Shown here in pieces: positions 40,485 through 49,805 of a stretch of 64,000 nt of DNA (position 1 is its first letter; each line of letters opens with the position of its first letter). A program made the position numbers and the translations under genes. This DNA is from Streptomyces olivaceus (lineage in GTDB: Bacteria; Actinomycetota; Actinomycetes; Streptomycetales; Streptomycetaceae). The stretch lies in the NCBI RefSeq assembly GCF_000721235.1, contig NZ_JOFH01000035.1, positions 1 to 64,000 on the forward strand. The letters are read 5' to 3'. The notes beneath the pieces were generated by a model. That model was not told the origin of the DNA and made no database searches. It was given only the letters and a program-made list of their open reading frames with translations.

Positions 40485-43400
40485 ATGGTGGAGAAGCAGG
40501 GGTACTGCACTCTGTGCCGCTCCCGGTGCGGTGCCGTCTACACCGTCGAGGGCGGGGCGCTCACCGGGGTGCGGCCCGACCCCGGCCATCCCACCGGGGC
40601 CGCCCTGTGTCCCAAGGGGCGGGCCGCGCCCGAGATCGTGCACAGCCCCGACCGGCTGACCCGGCCGCTGCGGCGCACCACCCCGAAGTCCGACCCGGAC
40701 CCCGAGTGGGAGCCCATCGGCTGGGACGAGGCGCTCGACGAGATCGCCGAACGGCTCGGCCGGACCAAGGCCCGGCACGGCGCCGAGGCGGTGGCGTTCG
40801 CGGTGACCTCGCCCAGCGGGACCGCGCTGTCGGACTCCATCGACTGGATCGAGCGGTTCGTCCGGCTCTTCGGCAGCCCCAACATCTGCTACTCCACCGA
40901 GGTCTGCAACTGGCACAAGGACTGGGCGCACGCCTTCACCTTCGGCTGCGCCCTGCCGACCGCCGACTTCGCCGCCACCGACCTCGCCGTGCTGTGGGGC
41001 CACAACCCGGCCAAGACCTGGCTCGCCCAGTCCGCCGCGCTCGCCGACGCCCGTGCCCGGGGCGCGCGGGTGGCCGTCGTCGACCCGCGCCGGTCCACCA
41101 GCGCCCGGGACGCCGACCACTGGCTGCGGGTGCGGCCCGGCTCCGACGCGGCCCTCGCCCTGGGCACCGCCCGGCTGCTGCTGGAGCGCGGGGCGTACGA
41201 CGACGCCTTCGTGCGCGCCTGGACCAACGCCCCGCTGCTGGTGCGCCGCGACACCGGCCGCTTCCTGCGCGCGGAGGAGGTCGACCCCGCGCTCACGGGC
41301 CATGTCGTCCAGGACGTCGTCACCGGGTCCCGGCGGCCCTACGACACCCGGTTCCCGGCGCACCGGCCGGAGGACTTCGCCCTGGACGGCACGTACAGGG
41401 TGGCCACCGTGGACGACGGTCCCGTCGACTGTGTGCCCGCCTTCCGGCTGTACCGGGACGCCTGCGCCCCCTGGACTCCGGAGGCCACCGCCCGCGCCAC
41501 CGGTGTCACCGCCGCCGAACTGGCCGCGTTCGCGGACGCCCTGGCCTCGGCGCGCTCCGTCTCCTACCACGCCTGGACCGGCGTCGGGCAGCACGCGAAC
41601 GCGACCCAGACCGAGCGCGCCGTCGCCACCCTGTACGCGCTGACCGGCAGCTTCGACGCGCCCGGCGGCAACGTGGTCTGGCCCCGGCAGCCCCTCGCGC
41701 CGGTCACCTCCGTCGGCCAACTCGCCCCGGGGCAGCGGGCGAAGGCCCTCGGCCTCGCCGAGCACCCGGTCGGCCCGCCGGCCCAGGGCTGGGTCAGCGG
41801 CCGCGACCTGTGCCGCGCCGTCCTCGACGGCGAGCCCTACCCCGTACGGGCCCTGGTCGGCTTCGGCAGCAACCTGGTGCTCTCCCAGCCCGACCCGGCG
41901 CGCACCGCCGAGGCCCTGCGCGCGCTCGACTTCTACGTCCACCTGGACCTGTTCCCCAACCCCACCTCGCAGTTCGCCGACATCCTGCTGCCGGTCAACA
42001 GCCCCTGGGAGCACGAGGCGTTGAGGGCGGGCTTCGAGATCGGGCTGCGCGCCCAGGAGCAGGTGCAGCTGCGGCAGCGCATGGTGGAGCCGGTGGGCGA
42101 GTCGCGCTCGGACACGGAGGTCGTCTTCGACCTGGCGCGGCGGCTGGGCATGGGCGCCGACTTCTTCGACGGCGACGTCGTCGCCGGCTGGAACCACCAA
42201 CTGGCCCCGGTCGGGCTGACGGTCGAGGAGCTGCGCGGCCACCCGGGCGGGGTCCGGCTGCCCCTCGCGCACACCTACCGCAAGTACGCGCGGACCGACG
42301 AGGACGGGTACGTCACCGGGTTCGGGACGCCGACCCGCCGCGTCGAGCTGTACTCGGAGCAGCTGGCAGCGCACGGCTACTCCCCGGTGCCCGAGCACAC
42401 CGACCCGCACCGCGCCCCGGACGCCCGCTTCCCGCTGCGGCTGACCTGCGCCAAGAACGGCTACTTCTGTCACAGCCAGCATCGGGGGCTGACCTCCCTG
42501 CGCCGGCGCAGCCCGGATCCGACCGTGGACGTCAGCGCCGGACTGGCCCGCCTGCGCGGTGTCGAGGACGGGCAGTGGGTGGAGCTGTCGACCCGCTCGG
42601 GCGCCGTCCGGATGCGGGCGCGGATCGATCCCGACCTGCACGAGGACGTCGTCGTCGCCGAGTACGGGTGGTGGCAGGACGCGCCCGCTCTCGGACTGCC
42701 CGGCCACGACCCGTTCGGCGAGGGCGGCAGCAACTACAACCTGCTCGTCGACGACGAGATCCGGGACCCGGTCAGCGGCTCCGTCCCCATGCGCTCCGGC
42801 GCCTGCGACGTGCGGGCGCTGCCCTTGGCGCACTGGAGGGACAGCAAGGAGTTCGTCGTGACCGGTGCCCGCCCCGAGGGCGCCGACGTCGTCGCGCTGA
42901 CCCTGGAGCCCGCCGACGGCTCCGCGCCCGGCGACTTCCGTCCCGGCCAGCACGTGGGGGTCTCCTTCACCGGTCCCGGGGCGAGGGGGACGGACCCGGC
43001 CCGCTCCTACTCCCTGACCGGACCGGCCCGGGACACCGCCCGCACCGGCTACGGCATCGCCGTGCGCCGAGTGCCGGGCGGCGAGGTGTCGGGCCTCGCC
43101 CACGCCGCGGCCCCGGGCAGCCGGGCCTGGCTCACCGCGCCGTCCGGTCCCTTCGTGATACCGACCGACACCGGGCTGCCCGTCGTGCTCCTCGCGGCCG
43201 GTGTCGGGATCACGCCGTTCCTGGGTTATCTGGAAACGCTGGCGCACACCGGGGGCAGTGTCCCGGAGGTCGTGCTGCACCACGGCAGCCGGGACGCCGC
43301 CTCGCACGCGTTCGCCGACCGGGTCGCCGTACTGCGCCGGCGGCTGCCGCGGCTGCGGGTGCACACGCACTACAGCAGGGGCGGCCCCGCCGACCGTCCC

Positions 43401-43856
43401 ACCCACCGCGGGCGGGTCGGTGCCGAGCACGTCGACGCCGGGCTGATCGCCCGCCGCGCCCGCTTCTACCTCTGCGGCCCCGAGGAGATGCTCGCCGACG
43501 TCACCGCCGGGCTCGTCGCCCGGGGCGTGCCCCGCTTCGACATCTTCGCCGAGAAGTTCCACGCCGCCGCCCGGGCGGTGGCCGTCCCCGAGGACGCCCG
43601 CGCCACCGTCGAGCTGAGACGCAGCGGCACCCGTCTGACCTGGACCCGCGCCGACGGCACCCTGCTCCAGCTCGCCGAGCGCGAAGGCGTGCGGCTGCCC
43701 AGCGGCTGCCGGCTCGGCCAGTGCGAGAGCTGTGCCGTCACCGTTCTCGGCGGGCAGGTCACCCATCTCGTCGACCCGCCCGAGGACCTGCCCGACGACC
43801 AGTGCCTGACCTGCCAGGCGCTGCCGGTCTCCACCGACGTCGTCCTGGACGCCTGA
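40485..43856 (+). CDS. Molybdopterin oxidoreductase - FNR reductase - 2Fe-2S ferredoxin fusion
   Basis: A 1123-residue fusion. Residues 8, 11, 15 and 42 are the Cys ligands of an N-terminal [4Fe-4S] cluster (C-x2-C-x3-C-x26-C), followed by the molybdopterin dinucleotide-binding core. A Cys near residue 140 (STEVCNW) is the likely Mo ligand. After about residue 785 comes a ferredoxin-reductase module: FAD site RSYSLTG, NAD site LLAAGVGITPFLGYLE and FYLCGPEEM. The last 90 residues are a plant-type [2Fe-2S] ferredoxin (C-R-L-G-Q-C-E-S-C, then C). One chain can therefore pass electrons between NAD(P)H and a substrate at Mo. No signal peptide or Tat motif, so it is cytoplasmic. ATG 40485 has GGTGGAGAGG upstream. 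It heads an operon with an OCD-family enzyme and a permease. The substrate is unknown. Confidence 0.9.
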   Translation: MVEKQGYCTLCRSRCGAVYTVEGGALTGVRPDPGHPTGAALCPKGRAAPEIVHSPDRLTRPLRRTTPKSDPDPEWEPIGWDEALDEIAERLGRTKARHGAEAVAFAVTSPSGTALSDSIDWIERFVRLFGSPNICYSTEVCNWHKDWAHAFTFGCALPTADFAATDLAVLWGHNPAKTWLAQSAALADARARGARVAVVDPRRSTSARDADHWLRVRPGSDAALALGTARLLLERGAYDDAFVRAWTNAPLLVRRDTGRFLRAEEVDPALTGHVVQDVVTGSRRPYDTRFPAHRPEDFALDGTYRVATVDDGPVDCVPAFRLYRDACAPWTPEATARATGVTAAELAAFADALASARSVSYHAWTGVGQHANATQTERAVATLYALTGSFDAPGGNVVWPRQPLAPVTSVGQLAPGQRAKALGLAEHPVGPPAQGWVSGRDLCRAVLDGEPYPVRALVGFGSNLVLSQPDPARTAEALRALDFYVHLDLFPNPTSQFADILLPVNSPWEHEALRAGFEIGLRAQEQVQLRQRMVEPVGESRSDTEVVFDLARRLGMGADFFDGDVVAGWNHQLAPVGLTVEELRGHPGGVRLPLAHTYRKYARTDEDGYVTGFGTPTRRVELYSEQLAAHGYSPVPEHTDPHRAPDARFPLRLTCAKNGYFCHSQHRGLTSLRRRSPDPTVDVSAGLARLRGVEDGQWVELSTRSGAVRMRARIDPDLHEDVVVAEYGWWQDAPALGLPGHDPFGEGGSNYNLLVDDEIRDPVSGSVPMRSGACDVRALPLAHWRDSKEFVVTGARPEGADVVALTLEPADGSAPGDFRPGQHVGVSFTGPGARGTDPARSYSLTGPARDTARTGYGIAVRRVPGGEVSGLAHAAAPGSRAWLTAPSGPFVIPTDTGLPVVLLAAGVGITPFLGYLETLAHTGGSVPEVVLHHGSRDAASHAFADRVAVLRRRLPRLRVHTHYSRGGPADRPTHRGRVGAEHVDAGLIARRARFYLCGPEEMLADVTAGLVARGVPRFDIFAEKFHAAARAVAVPEDARATVELRRSGTRLTWTRADGTLLQLAEREGVRLPSGCRLGQCESCAVTVLGGQVTHLVDPPEDLPDDQCLTCQALPVSTDVVLDA

Positions 43857-43923
43857 CCCGTACCCGACCGAACGACCACTGCCCGCCGACCGCCCGCCTT
43901 CACGCCACCACCGAAAGACCCCC

Positions 43924-44883
43924 ATGCTGCACATCGACGCCGAACAGACCGTCGCCGCCCTCCCCTTCGACCGGCTCGTCCCCGCGCTGCGGGACGGGTT
44001 CGTCCGGGGCGCGCACAGCCCCGACCGCCACCACCACGCCGTCGACGGGGGCGGCGACGCCACGCTGCTGCTGATGCCGGCCTGGTCCGAGGGCGGCTTC
44101 CTCGGCGTGAAACTGGTCAACGTCTTCCCCCGCAACGCCGCCCTCGGCCGGCCCGCGCTGTCCTCCGCGTACGTCCTGGCCAGCGCCGTCACCGGGGAGC
44201 ACCTGGCGGTCATCGACGGCGACGAGCTGACGCGGCGGCGCACCATGGCCACGTCCGCGCTCGCCGCCACGTATCTCGCCCGCCCGGACAGCGGAGTGCT
44301 GCTGGTGGTCGGTGCCGGGCACGTCGCGAGCCGCACCGCCGACGCGTACCGCAGTGTCCTCGGCATCCACACCGTCCTCGTGCACAGCCGGTCCGGCGAC
44401 AGCGCGCGACGGCTCGCCGACCGGCTGAGCGGGCAGGGCCTCGACGCCCGGGCCGTCATCGACCTGCCCGCGGCGGTCGCCGAGGCCGACGTCGTCAGCT
44501 GCGCCACCCTCGCCACCGAACCGGTGGTCCGGGGCGAGTGGCTGCGGCCCGGCACCCACCTCGATCTGGTCGGCAGCTTCCGCCCCACCATGCGGGAGTC
44601 CGACGACCAGTGCGTGCGCCGCGGTTCGGTGTTCATCGACACCCCGCAGGCCGTGCGCGAGTCCGGTGATCTGACCCAGCCCCTGGAGAGCGGCGTCCTC
44701 ACCCCGGACGACATCCGCGGCACCCTGTCCGGTCTCTGCGGGGGAACGGTGCCCGGCCGTCGCTCCCCCGAGGAGATCACCGTCTTCAAGTCCGTGGGCA
44801 GCGCGCTCGCCGACCTCACCGCAGCAGCGGCGGTCTACCAGGCGTGCGGTCCCTCGTCCGAGAGCACCATGTCCCAGGAGTGA
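43924..44883 (+). CDS. Ornithine cyclodeaminase / mu-crystallin family protein
   Basis: A 319-residue member with N-terminal ALRDGFVRGAHSPDRHHH, central LGVKLVNVFPRN, the Rossmann motif VVGAGHVASRTADAY and HLDLVGSFRPTMRESDD. Family members are ornithine cyclodeaminases, alanine dehydrogenases or reductases of cyclic imines such as delta-1-pyrroline-2-carboxylate. The operon with a molybdo-oxidoreductase and a permease points to catabolism of an N-heterocyclic or amino acid, with imine reduction more likely than ornithine cyclisation. It is 67 nt after the fusion gene and 6 nt before the permease gene. Confidence 0.9.
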   Translation: MLHIDAEQTVAALPFDRLVPALRDGFVRGAHSPDRHHHAVDGGGDATLLLMPAWSEGGFLGVKLVNVFPRNAALGRPALSSAYVLASAVTGEHLAVIDGDELTRRRTMATSALAATYLARPDSGVLLVVGAGHVASRTADAYRSVLGIHTVLVHSRSGDSARRLADRLSGQGLDARAVIDLPAAVAEADVVSCATLATEPVVRGEWLRPGTHLDLVGSFRPTMRESDDQCVRRGSVFIDTPQAVRESGDLTQPLESGVLTPDDIRGTLSGLCGGTVPGRRSPEEITVFKSVGSALADLTAAAAVYQACGPSSESTMSQE

Positions 44884-44889
44884 GCCCCG

Positions 44890-46341
44890 ATGACCCAGCA
44901 GCACGTCCCCCCTGCTGAGCCGCAGCGCCAGACCGTCACCGACAACGTCTTCGCGCGGGCCGCCGCCCGGAGCGCCGCCTTCTCCGAGCGCTGGTTCCCG
45001 ACCGCGCTCGTCTTCGCCCTGCTCGCCGTCGCCGTCGTGGCCGTCGCCGCGCTGTCCATCGGTTCGTCGCCCGCGAAGGTCACGGGCGTCTTCGGCGACG
45101 GGTTCTGGGACCTGATCCCGTTCACCATGCAGATGGCGATGGTGGCGATCGGCGGCTACGTCGTCGCCACCGCCCGCCCCGTGCAACGGGTCATCGTCCG
45201 CCTCGCGGCGATACCCGCCACCAACCGCACCGCCGTCGCCATGGTGGCCACCGTCAGCCTCACCTCGGCGCTGCTCAACTGGGGTTTCAGCCTCATCTTC
45301 AGCGGTCTGCTGGTACGCCGGCTCGCGGAGCGGGAGGACCTGCGCGTCGACTACCGCGCGGCGTCCGCGGCCGCCTACCTGGGCCTGGGCGGCAGCTGGG
45401 CGCTCGGACTCAGTTCCTCCGCCGCCCAGTTGCAGGCCAACCCCGAGAGCCTGACCGACTCGCTCCTCGACATCACCGGCGTCATCCCCTTCAGCCAGAC
45501 CATCTTCACCTGGCAGTCCCTCACCCTGGCCGCCGCGGTGATCGTCACGTGCATCGCGGTCGCCTACGTCACCGCGCCGCGCGGCGAGAGCGTGCGCACC
45601 GCCGCCGACCTGGGCATCGACCCGTCCGACCCGGTGGAGGAGGACCGGCCGCGCACCCGGCCCGGGGAGTGGCTGGAGTACAGCCCGCTGCTCACCTTCG
45701 TCGTCGTGGCGCTCGTCGGCGGCTGGGCCGTGCAGGAGTTCACGTCGCAGAACCCCATCGTGGCGATCTCCGCCCTCAACACCTACAACCTGCTGGTGCT
45801 GACGCTGGGCATGCTGCTGCACTGGCGTCCGCGCCGGTTCGTCGCCGCGGTGGCGAAGGCCGTGCCGGCCACCGGGGGCGTGCTGATCCAGTTCCCGTTC
45901 TACGCCGGTATCGCGGCCATCATGACGGAGGCCACCAACAGCTCGGGCGACAGCCTGTCGCACTACCTCGCCTCGATGTTCACCGGCACGGGCTCCGCGG
46001 GCCTGTTCCCGGTCACGATGGGCGTCTACTCCGTCGTCCTCGGCTTCCTCATCCCGTCCGGCGGCGGCAAGTGGGTCATCGAGGCGCCGTACGTGATGCA
46101 GGCGGCCAACGACCTCCACGTCAACCTCGGTTGGACGGTGCAGATCTACAACGCCGCCGAGGCGCTGCCCAACCTGGTCAACCCCTTCTGGATGCTGCCG
46201 CTGCTCGGCGTGCTGAAGCTGAAGGCGCGCGACATCATCGGCTACACCTTCCTCTACCTGGTGGCGCTGCTGCCGGTGGTGCTCGGTCTCCTCACCCTGC
46301 TGTCGCTGACGCTCCCCTACACGCCGCCCGTCCAGCCCTGA
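44890..46341 (+). CDS. AtoE-like short-chain fatty acid transporter family permease
   Basis: A 483-residue integral membrane protein with about ten hydrophobic helices. Family features of the AtoE short-chain fatty acid transporters include AFSERWFPTALVFALLA, LTSALLNWGFSLIFSGLL, AYLGLGGSWALGLSSSAAQLQAN, IPSGGGKWVIEAPYVMQAA and WTVQIYNAAEALPNLVNPFWMLP. It should import a small carboxylate that feeds the enzymes encoded upstream. It starts 6 nt after the OCD gene and ends just before a very strong hairpin. Confidence 0.92.
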   Translation: MTQQHVPPAEPQRQTVTDNVFARAAARSAAFSERWFPTALVFALLAVAVVAVAALSIGSSPAKVTGVFGDGFWDLIPFTMQMAMVAIGGYVVATARPVQRVIVRLAAIPATNRTAVAMVATVSLTSALLNWGFSLIFSGLLVRRLAEREDLRVDYRAASAAAYLGLGGSWALGLSSSAAQLQANPESLTDSLLDITGVIPFSQTIFTWQSLTLAAAVIVTCIAVAYVTAPRGESVRTAADLGIDPSDPVEEDRPRTRPGEWLEYSPLLTFVVVALVGGWAVQEFTSQNPIVAISALNTYNLLVLTLGMLLHWRPRRFVAAVAKAVPATGGVLIQFPFYAGIAAIMTEATNSSGDSLSHYLASMFTGTGSAGLFPVTMGVYSVVLGFLIPSGGGKWVIEAPYVMQAANDLHVNLGWTVQIYNAAEALPNLVNPFWMLPLLGVLKLKARDIIGYTFLYLVALLPVVLGLLTLLSLTLPYTPPVQP

Positions 46342-46342
46342 T

Positions 46343-46397
46343 CCGGGTACGAGGGCCGGCGGCGGGACCGACGCCCGCCGCCGGCCCTCGTACCCGG
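46343..46397. terminator. Perfect 24-bp bidirectional terminator
   Basis: Two perfectly complementary 24-nt arms (46343-46366 and 46374-46397) with a 7-nt loop, starting 1 nt after the permease stop codon and ending 6 nt before the convergent lyase stop. It serves both convergent transcripts. Confidence 0.9.
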
Positions 46398-46403
46398 CGA
46401 GTC

Positions 46404-47282
46404 CTACCCGGCGCCGCTGCCGTCGTCTCCGCCGCCGCCGTCGCTGTGCGTGACGTCCAGTCCGTAGATCTTGACCTGGCCGTAGTTGTCGCCGTCGCAC
46501 GGGTCCGAGTTGCCGCAGTTGGCCTGCGTGTACGCGCCCGCCTTGAAGTAGGCGCCGGAGAACTTCCTCGACAGCGTGGTCTGCAACTCGCCGTTGTAGT
46601 AGGCCTTGACCTTGCCGTCGCCGACCACGAACTTCGCCCGGAACCTGGTGCCCGGCTCGTAGTCGTCCACCACCAGCTTGTGCTTCTCGTCGCCGTCGGT
46701 GACGTAGAGCTTGCGGCCTTCCAGGCGGAAGACGCTGACGTCGTCGGAGGCGTCGTGGATCTGGCCGGCGACGACGTCGGGGGTCTTCTCGGGGACGTCC
46801 GTGACGGCCTGGTCGACCACCATCGTGTGGGTGCCGGAGGTGGACGACCAACTCGCCTTGGTCTTCCCCGAGTCCGTCATCTCCCGCAGCTCCGAGCGCG
46901 GGTACTCGGAGCCGCTGGTGGTGACGCCGTCGACCGGCGCCCGGAACCGGACGGCCTCGCAGTCGTCGGCCGTGGTGAACCACGGGTCGTTCGCGTAGGT
47001 GGCGAGGTCCGGCTGGTAGACGTTGGTCGGGGACTCCTCGTCACCCACCGGCAGTCCGATGTACCAGTCGGTCAGGTCCAGTACGTCGGCCGGGTAGGCG
47101 CAGGAACCGCCGCCGCCGGCTTTCCGGTTCAGGTCCGTGGTCCGCGACGACCCGTCGTCGGACAGCCGGCCGTCGAAGGCGCTCTTCCTCTCGTCCCCCT
47201 GGTGCCGGGCGACCGGCTGGATGGCAACCGGGACTCCGACGGCGACCGCACCCGCCAACAGCGCATGAAGCACGCGTCTCAC
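46404..47282 (-). CDS. Secreted PL7 alginate lyase
   Basis: A 292-residue protein with an N-terminal signal sequence (MRRVLHALLAGAVAVGVPVA) and a family 7 polysaccharide lyase domain. The three PL7 blocks are present: SEYPRSELREM, GQIHD (Q-I-H) and YFKAGAYTQ, which carry the catalytic Arg, Gln, His and Tyr. It cleaves alginate by beta-elimination outside the cell; Q-I-H types often act on polyguluronate. The C-terminus is a short Gly/Asp tail. It stands alone, with no uronate-degradation genes recognised next to it. Confidence 0.93.
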   Translation of the reverse strand: MRRVLHALLAGAVAVGVPVAIQPVARHQGDERKSAFDGRLSDDGSSRTTDLNRKAGGGGSCAYPADVLDLTDWYIGLPVGDEESPTNVYQPDLATYANDPWFTTADDCEAVRFRAPVDGVTTSGSEYPRSELREMTDSGKTKASWSSTSGTHTMVVDQAVTDVPEKTPDVVAGQIHDASDDVSVFRLEGRKLYVTDGDEKHKLVVDDYEPGTRFRAKFVVGDGKVKAYYNGELQTTLSRKFSGAYFKAGAYTQANCGNSDPCDGDNYGQVKIYGLDVTHSDGGGGDDGSGAG

Positions 47283-47446
47283 AGGGCCTCGCTTCGATCG
47301 GCGGACCCCGGGGCAACCGGAACGGCTGGCCGGGGCCGGGTGGTTGTGGTGACGGGCGGCACTGTGTCAGCCCGGTGACGGGACGGGTCCCGCACACCTC
47401 ACCCACCACCGCCGGGACCACTCCAGGCACCCGGGCGGGCGGGGCC

Positions 47447-48883
47447 TTACCGGTCCCGGATCTCCGGCGGCAGGGCCTGTCGGGGGACGTTCTGGTAGGC
47501 GACCGGGCGGCGGAAGCGGTTCACCGCCGCCGTGCCGACCGACGTGGTGGTGGGTGCGGTCGAGGCGGGCCAGGGGCCGCCGTGCTGCTGGGCGTCGCTG
47601 ACGGTGACGCCGGTGGGCCACTCGTTCCAGATGACGCGTCCGGCGTGCCCGGCCAGGGCGTCGAGCAGGCGCCGCCCGTCCTCGTCGAGGCCGTGGCCGC
47701 CCTGGACGGTGCCGGTCAGGGTGCCGCCGAAGCCGGCGAGGACCGCCTCGACCTCGTCCAGGCTGCCGTACTCGACGAGGAGCGAGGCAGGGCCGAAGAC
47801 CTCCGTGGAGATGAGGGACGGGTCCTCGCGCACGGCGTCGGTGGTGGTGCGCAGGAGCGCGATGTCCGGCAGGCCCTCGCCGCCGCCGATGCGCCGGGCC
47901 GTGCACACGCGGCCGTGGGCGGCGAGCCGGTCGAGTCCGTCGGCGTAGGCCCCGGCGATGCGGTCGTCGAGCATCGGGCCGGCCGTCAGCGGCGGCAGGG
48001 CCCCGACGAAGGCGTCGACGTCCGGGACGAAGACGACGCCGGGCTGGGTGCAGAACTGGCCGGAGCCGAGAGTGAAGGAGGCGGCGAAGCCGGTGGCGAT
48101 GTCCGTACCCCGTTCGGCCCAGCCCGCGGGGGTGACGACCACCGGGTTGGTGGAGCCGAGTTCGCCGTAGAAGGGGATGGGGTCGGGGCGGTCGGCGGCG
48201 AGCTGGAAGAGGTACCGGCCACCGCGCGTGGACCCGGTGAAGCCGACGGCCTTGACGCGGTGGTCCCGTACGGCGTCGGCGCCCTCGCGTTCACCCTCGA
48301 TGAGCTGGAGCAGGTGGGCGGGGGCTCCGGCGTCGTCCAGGGCCGCCGAGGCGACGGAGGCGGTGAGGCGGGAGAGTTCGGGGTGGCCGGGGTGGGCCTT
48401 GACGACGACGGGGCAACCGGCCGCCAGGGCGCTGACCGTGTCGCCGCCCGCGACGCTGAACGCGAAGGGGAAGTTGCTCGCGGCGAAGACCAGGACCGGG
48501 CCGAGCGGCACGGTGGTGCGGCGGATGTCCGGGCGGGCGCCCATCGGCCAGTCGGGGTCGGCGTGGTCGACGCGGACGTCGTCCAGGGCCCCGGAGGCGA
48601 GTCGCTCGGCGAAGAGCCGGCACTGGAAGGTGGTGCGGGCCAGTTCACCGGTGAGGCGGGCCTCGGGCAGGTGCGACTCGCGGTGGGCGACGGGGACGAG
48701 GGTGCCGGCGGCTGCGTCGAGCGCGTCGGCGACGGCGGTCAGCAGGCGGGCGCGTTCCGTGGGCGGGACGGCACGGGCGCGGACGCCTGCGGCGGCGGCC
48801 CTGTCGAGGACCGTGTCCAGGGGCAGGGAGGCGTAGGACGGGGAGGCATGGGACGTGGTGGCCTGAGACGGGGTGGTGCTCAC
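47447..48883 (-). CDS. Aldehyde dehydrogenase, alpha-ketoglutarate-semialdehyde type
   Basis: A 478-residue aldehyde dehydrogenase with the NADP-dependent ketoglutarate-semialdehyde signature: FAASNFPFAFSVAGGDTVSALAAGCPVVVKAHPGH, the general base Glu in FYGELGSTNPV and the catalytic Cys in SGQFCTQPG. It oxidises 2,5-dioxopentanoate to 2-oxoglutarate at the end of pentose, hexarate or hydroxyproline degradation. It lies downstream of the GntR and DHDPS-family genes on the same strand. A DHDPS-fold dehydratase or deaminase is the usual producer of this semialdehyde, which supports the assignment. GTG start at 48883 with GAGG about 8 nt upstream. Confidence 0.9.
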   Translation of the reverse strand: MSTTPSQATTSHASPSYASLPLDTVLDRAAAAGVRARAVPPTERARLLTAVADALDAAAGTLVPVAHRESHLPEARLTGELARTTFQCRLFAERLASGALDDVRVDHADPDWPMGARPDIRRTTVPLGPVLVFAASNFPFAFSVAGGDTVSALAAGCPVVVKAHPGHPELSRLTASVASAALDDAGAPAHLLQLIEGEREGADAVRDHRVKAVGFTGSTRGGRYLFQLAADRPDPIPFYGELGSTNPVVVTPAGWAERGTDIATGFAASFTLGSGQFCTQPGVVFVPDVDAFVGALPPLTAGPMLDDRIAGAYADGLDRLAAHGRVCTARRIGGGEGLPDIALLRTTTDAVREDPSLISTEVFGPASLLVEYGSLDEVEAVLAGFGGTLTGTVQGGHGLDEDGRRLLDALAGHAGRVIWNEWPTGVTVSDAQQHGGPWPASTAPTTTSVGTAAVNRFRRPVAYQNVPRQALPPEIRDR

Positions 48884-48990
48884 GGTGGAACCTCGTAACG
48901 GATCAACGGGCCAGCAGGCCTACGGGCAGCCGGGCCGGCACGTCAGGGGCGCCGGCACGTCGGCCGTCGATGTGCCCGCAGGTCGACGGC

Positions 48991-49689
48991 TCAGGTGACG
49001 ATGTCGTGGGACGCCATGTCGGCCAGCGTCCACTCCTCCACCTCGGCGAGGTGGAGCGCGGCGGCCTCCTGGGCGGCCTCGATGTCGCGGGCGGCCATGG
49101 CGTCCAGTATTTCGAGGTGGCGCCGGGTGGAGCCGGCGAGGCGGTGCGGGCCGGTGGCGCCGAGTACCCGCAGCCAGTACACGAACGGCTCGACCGACTC
49201 GCGCGCCGCGATCAGGCGGCTGTTGTCGGTGTGCGTGATGATCTCGCGGTGGATGCGGGTGTCGCTCGCGAAGAACGGTTCGTAGTCGCCCCGCTCGGCG
49301 GCGCGCAGCGCGGCGACGGCCTCCTCGCGCAGGTCGGTGATCTGCTCCAGGGGCATCGCCCGGGCGGCGACTCCGGTGGCCAGCCATTCCAGGCCCTTGC
49401 GCAGCTGGCACACCTCGTGGACGTCCTGGCGCGAGGGCCGGGTGACGAAGGTGCCGGAGCGGGGGCGGGTCTCCACGAGGCGGTCGTGCTCCAGGCGTAC
49501 GAGGGTGTCCCGGACCGGGGTGCGGGAGACGCCGAACTCCTTGGCGACGGCCTGGGGGTCCATCCGGGAGCCGGGCGCGTACACACCGGTCGTGATCCGC
49601 TCGCACAGGATCGTGTAGAGCTGCTCGGAGATCGACTCCACCACCAGGGGCGCGGGGCCGCTGCGGCTACGGACGGAGGGGGTGGCCAT
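48991..49689 (-). CDS. GntR family regulator (FCD type)
   Basis: A 232-residue GntR-FCD protein. HTH: LYTILCERITTGVYAPGSRMD, then VAKEFGVSRTPVRDTLVRLE. FCD: ASDTRIHREIITHTDN and STRRHLEILDAMAARD with the conserved His/Asp metal ligands. It sits between the DHDPS-family gene and the dehydrogenase. Two palindromes, CTGATCGATCAG upstream of this gene and CTGATGCATCAG in the promoter of the DHDPS gene, are probable binding sites, implying control of the lyase, the divergent transporter operon and itself. Confidence 0.93.
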   Translation of the reverse strand: MATPSVRSRSGPAPLVVESISEQLYTILCERITTGVYAPGSRMDPQAVAKEFGVSRTPVRDTLVRLEHDRLVETRPRSGTFVTRPSRQDVHEVCQLRKGLEWLATGVAARAMPLEQITDLREEAVAALRAAERGDYEPFFASDTRIHREIITHTDNSRLIAARESVEPFVYWLRVLGATGPHRLAGSTRRHLEILDAMAARDIEAAQEAAALHLAEVEEWTLADMASHDIVT

Positions 49690-49783
49690 GATCGCCCTTC
49701 TTCTCCAACGGTCGCTCCGGTCTTCTCCATACGGTCGCTCCGGCGCCGGACGGCACGGCACCGGCGCCGGTGAAACACAGCAT

Positions 49784-49795
49784 CTGATCGATCAG
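49784..49795. promoter_or_regulatory. Putative GntR operator 1
   Basis: CTGATCGATCAG, a perfect 12-bp palindrome 95 bp before the GntR start codon. It has the same half-sites as the palindrome at 50735-50748. Confidence 0.6.
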
Positions 49796-49805
49796 CGGAG
49801 ATCGG

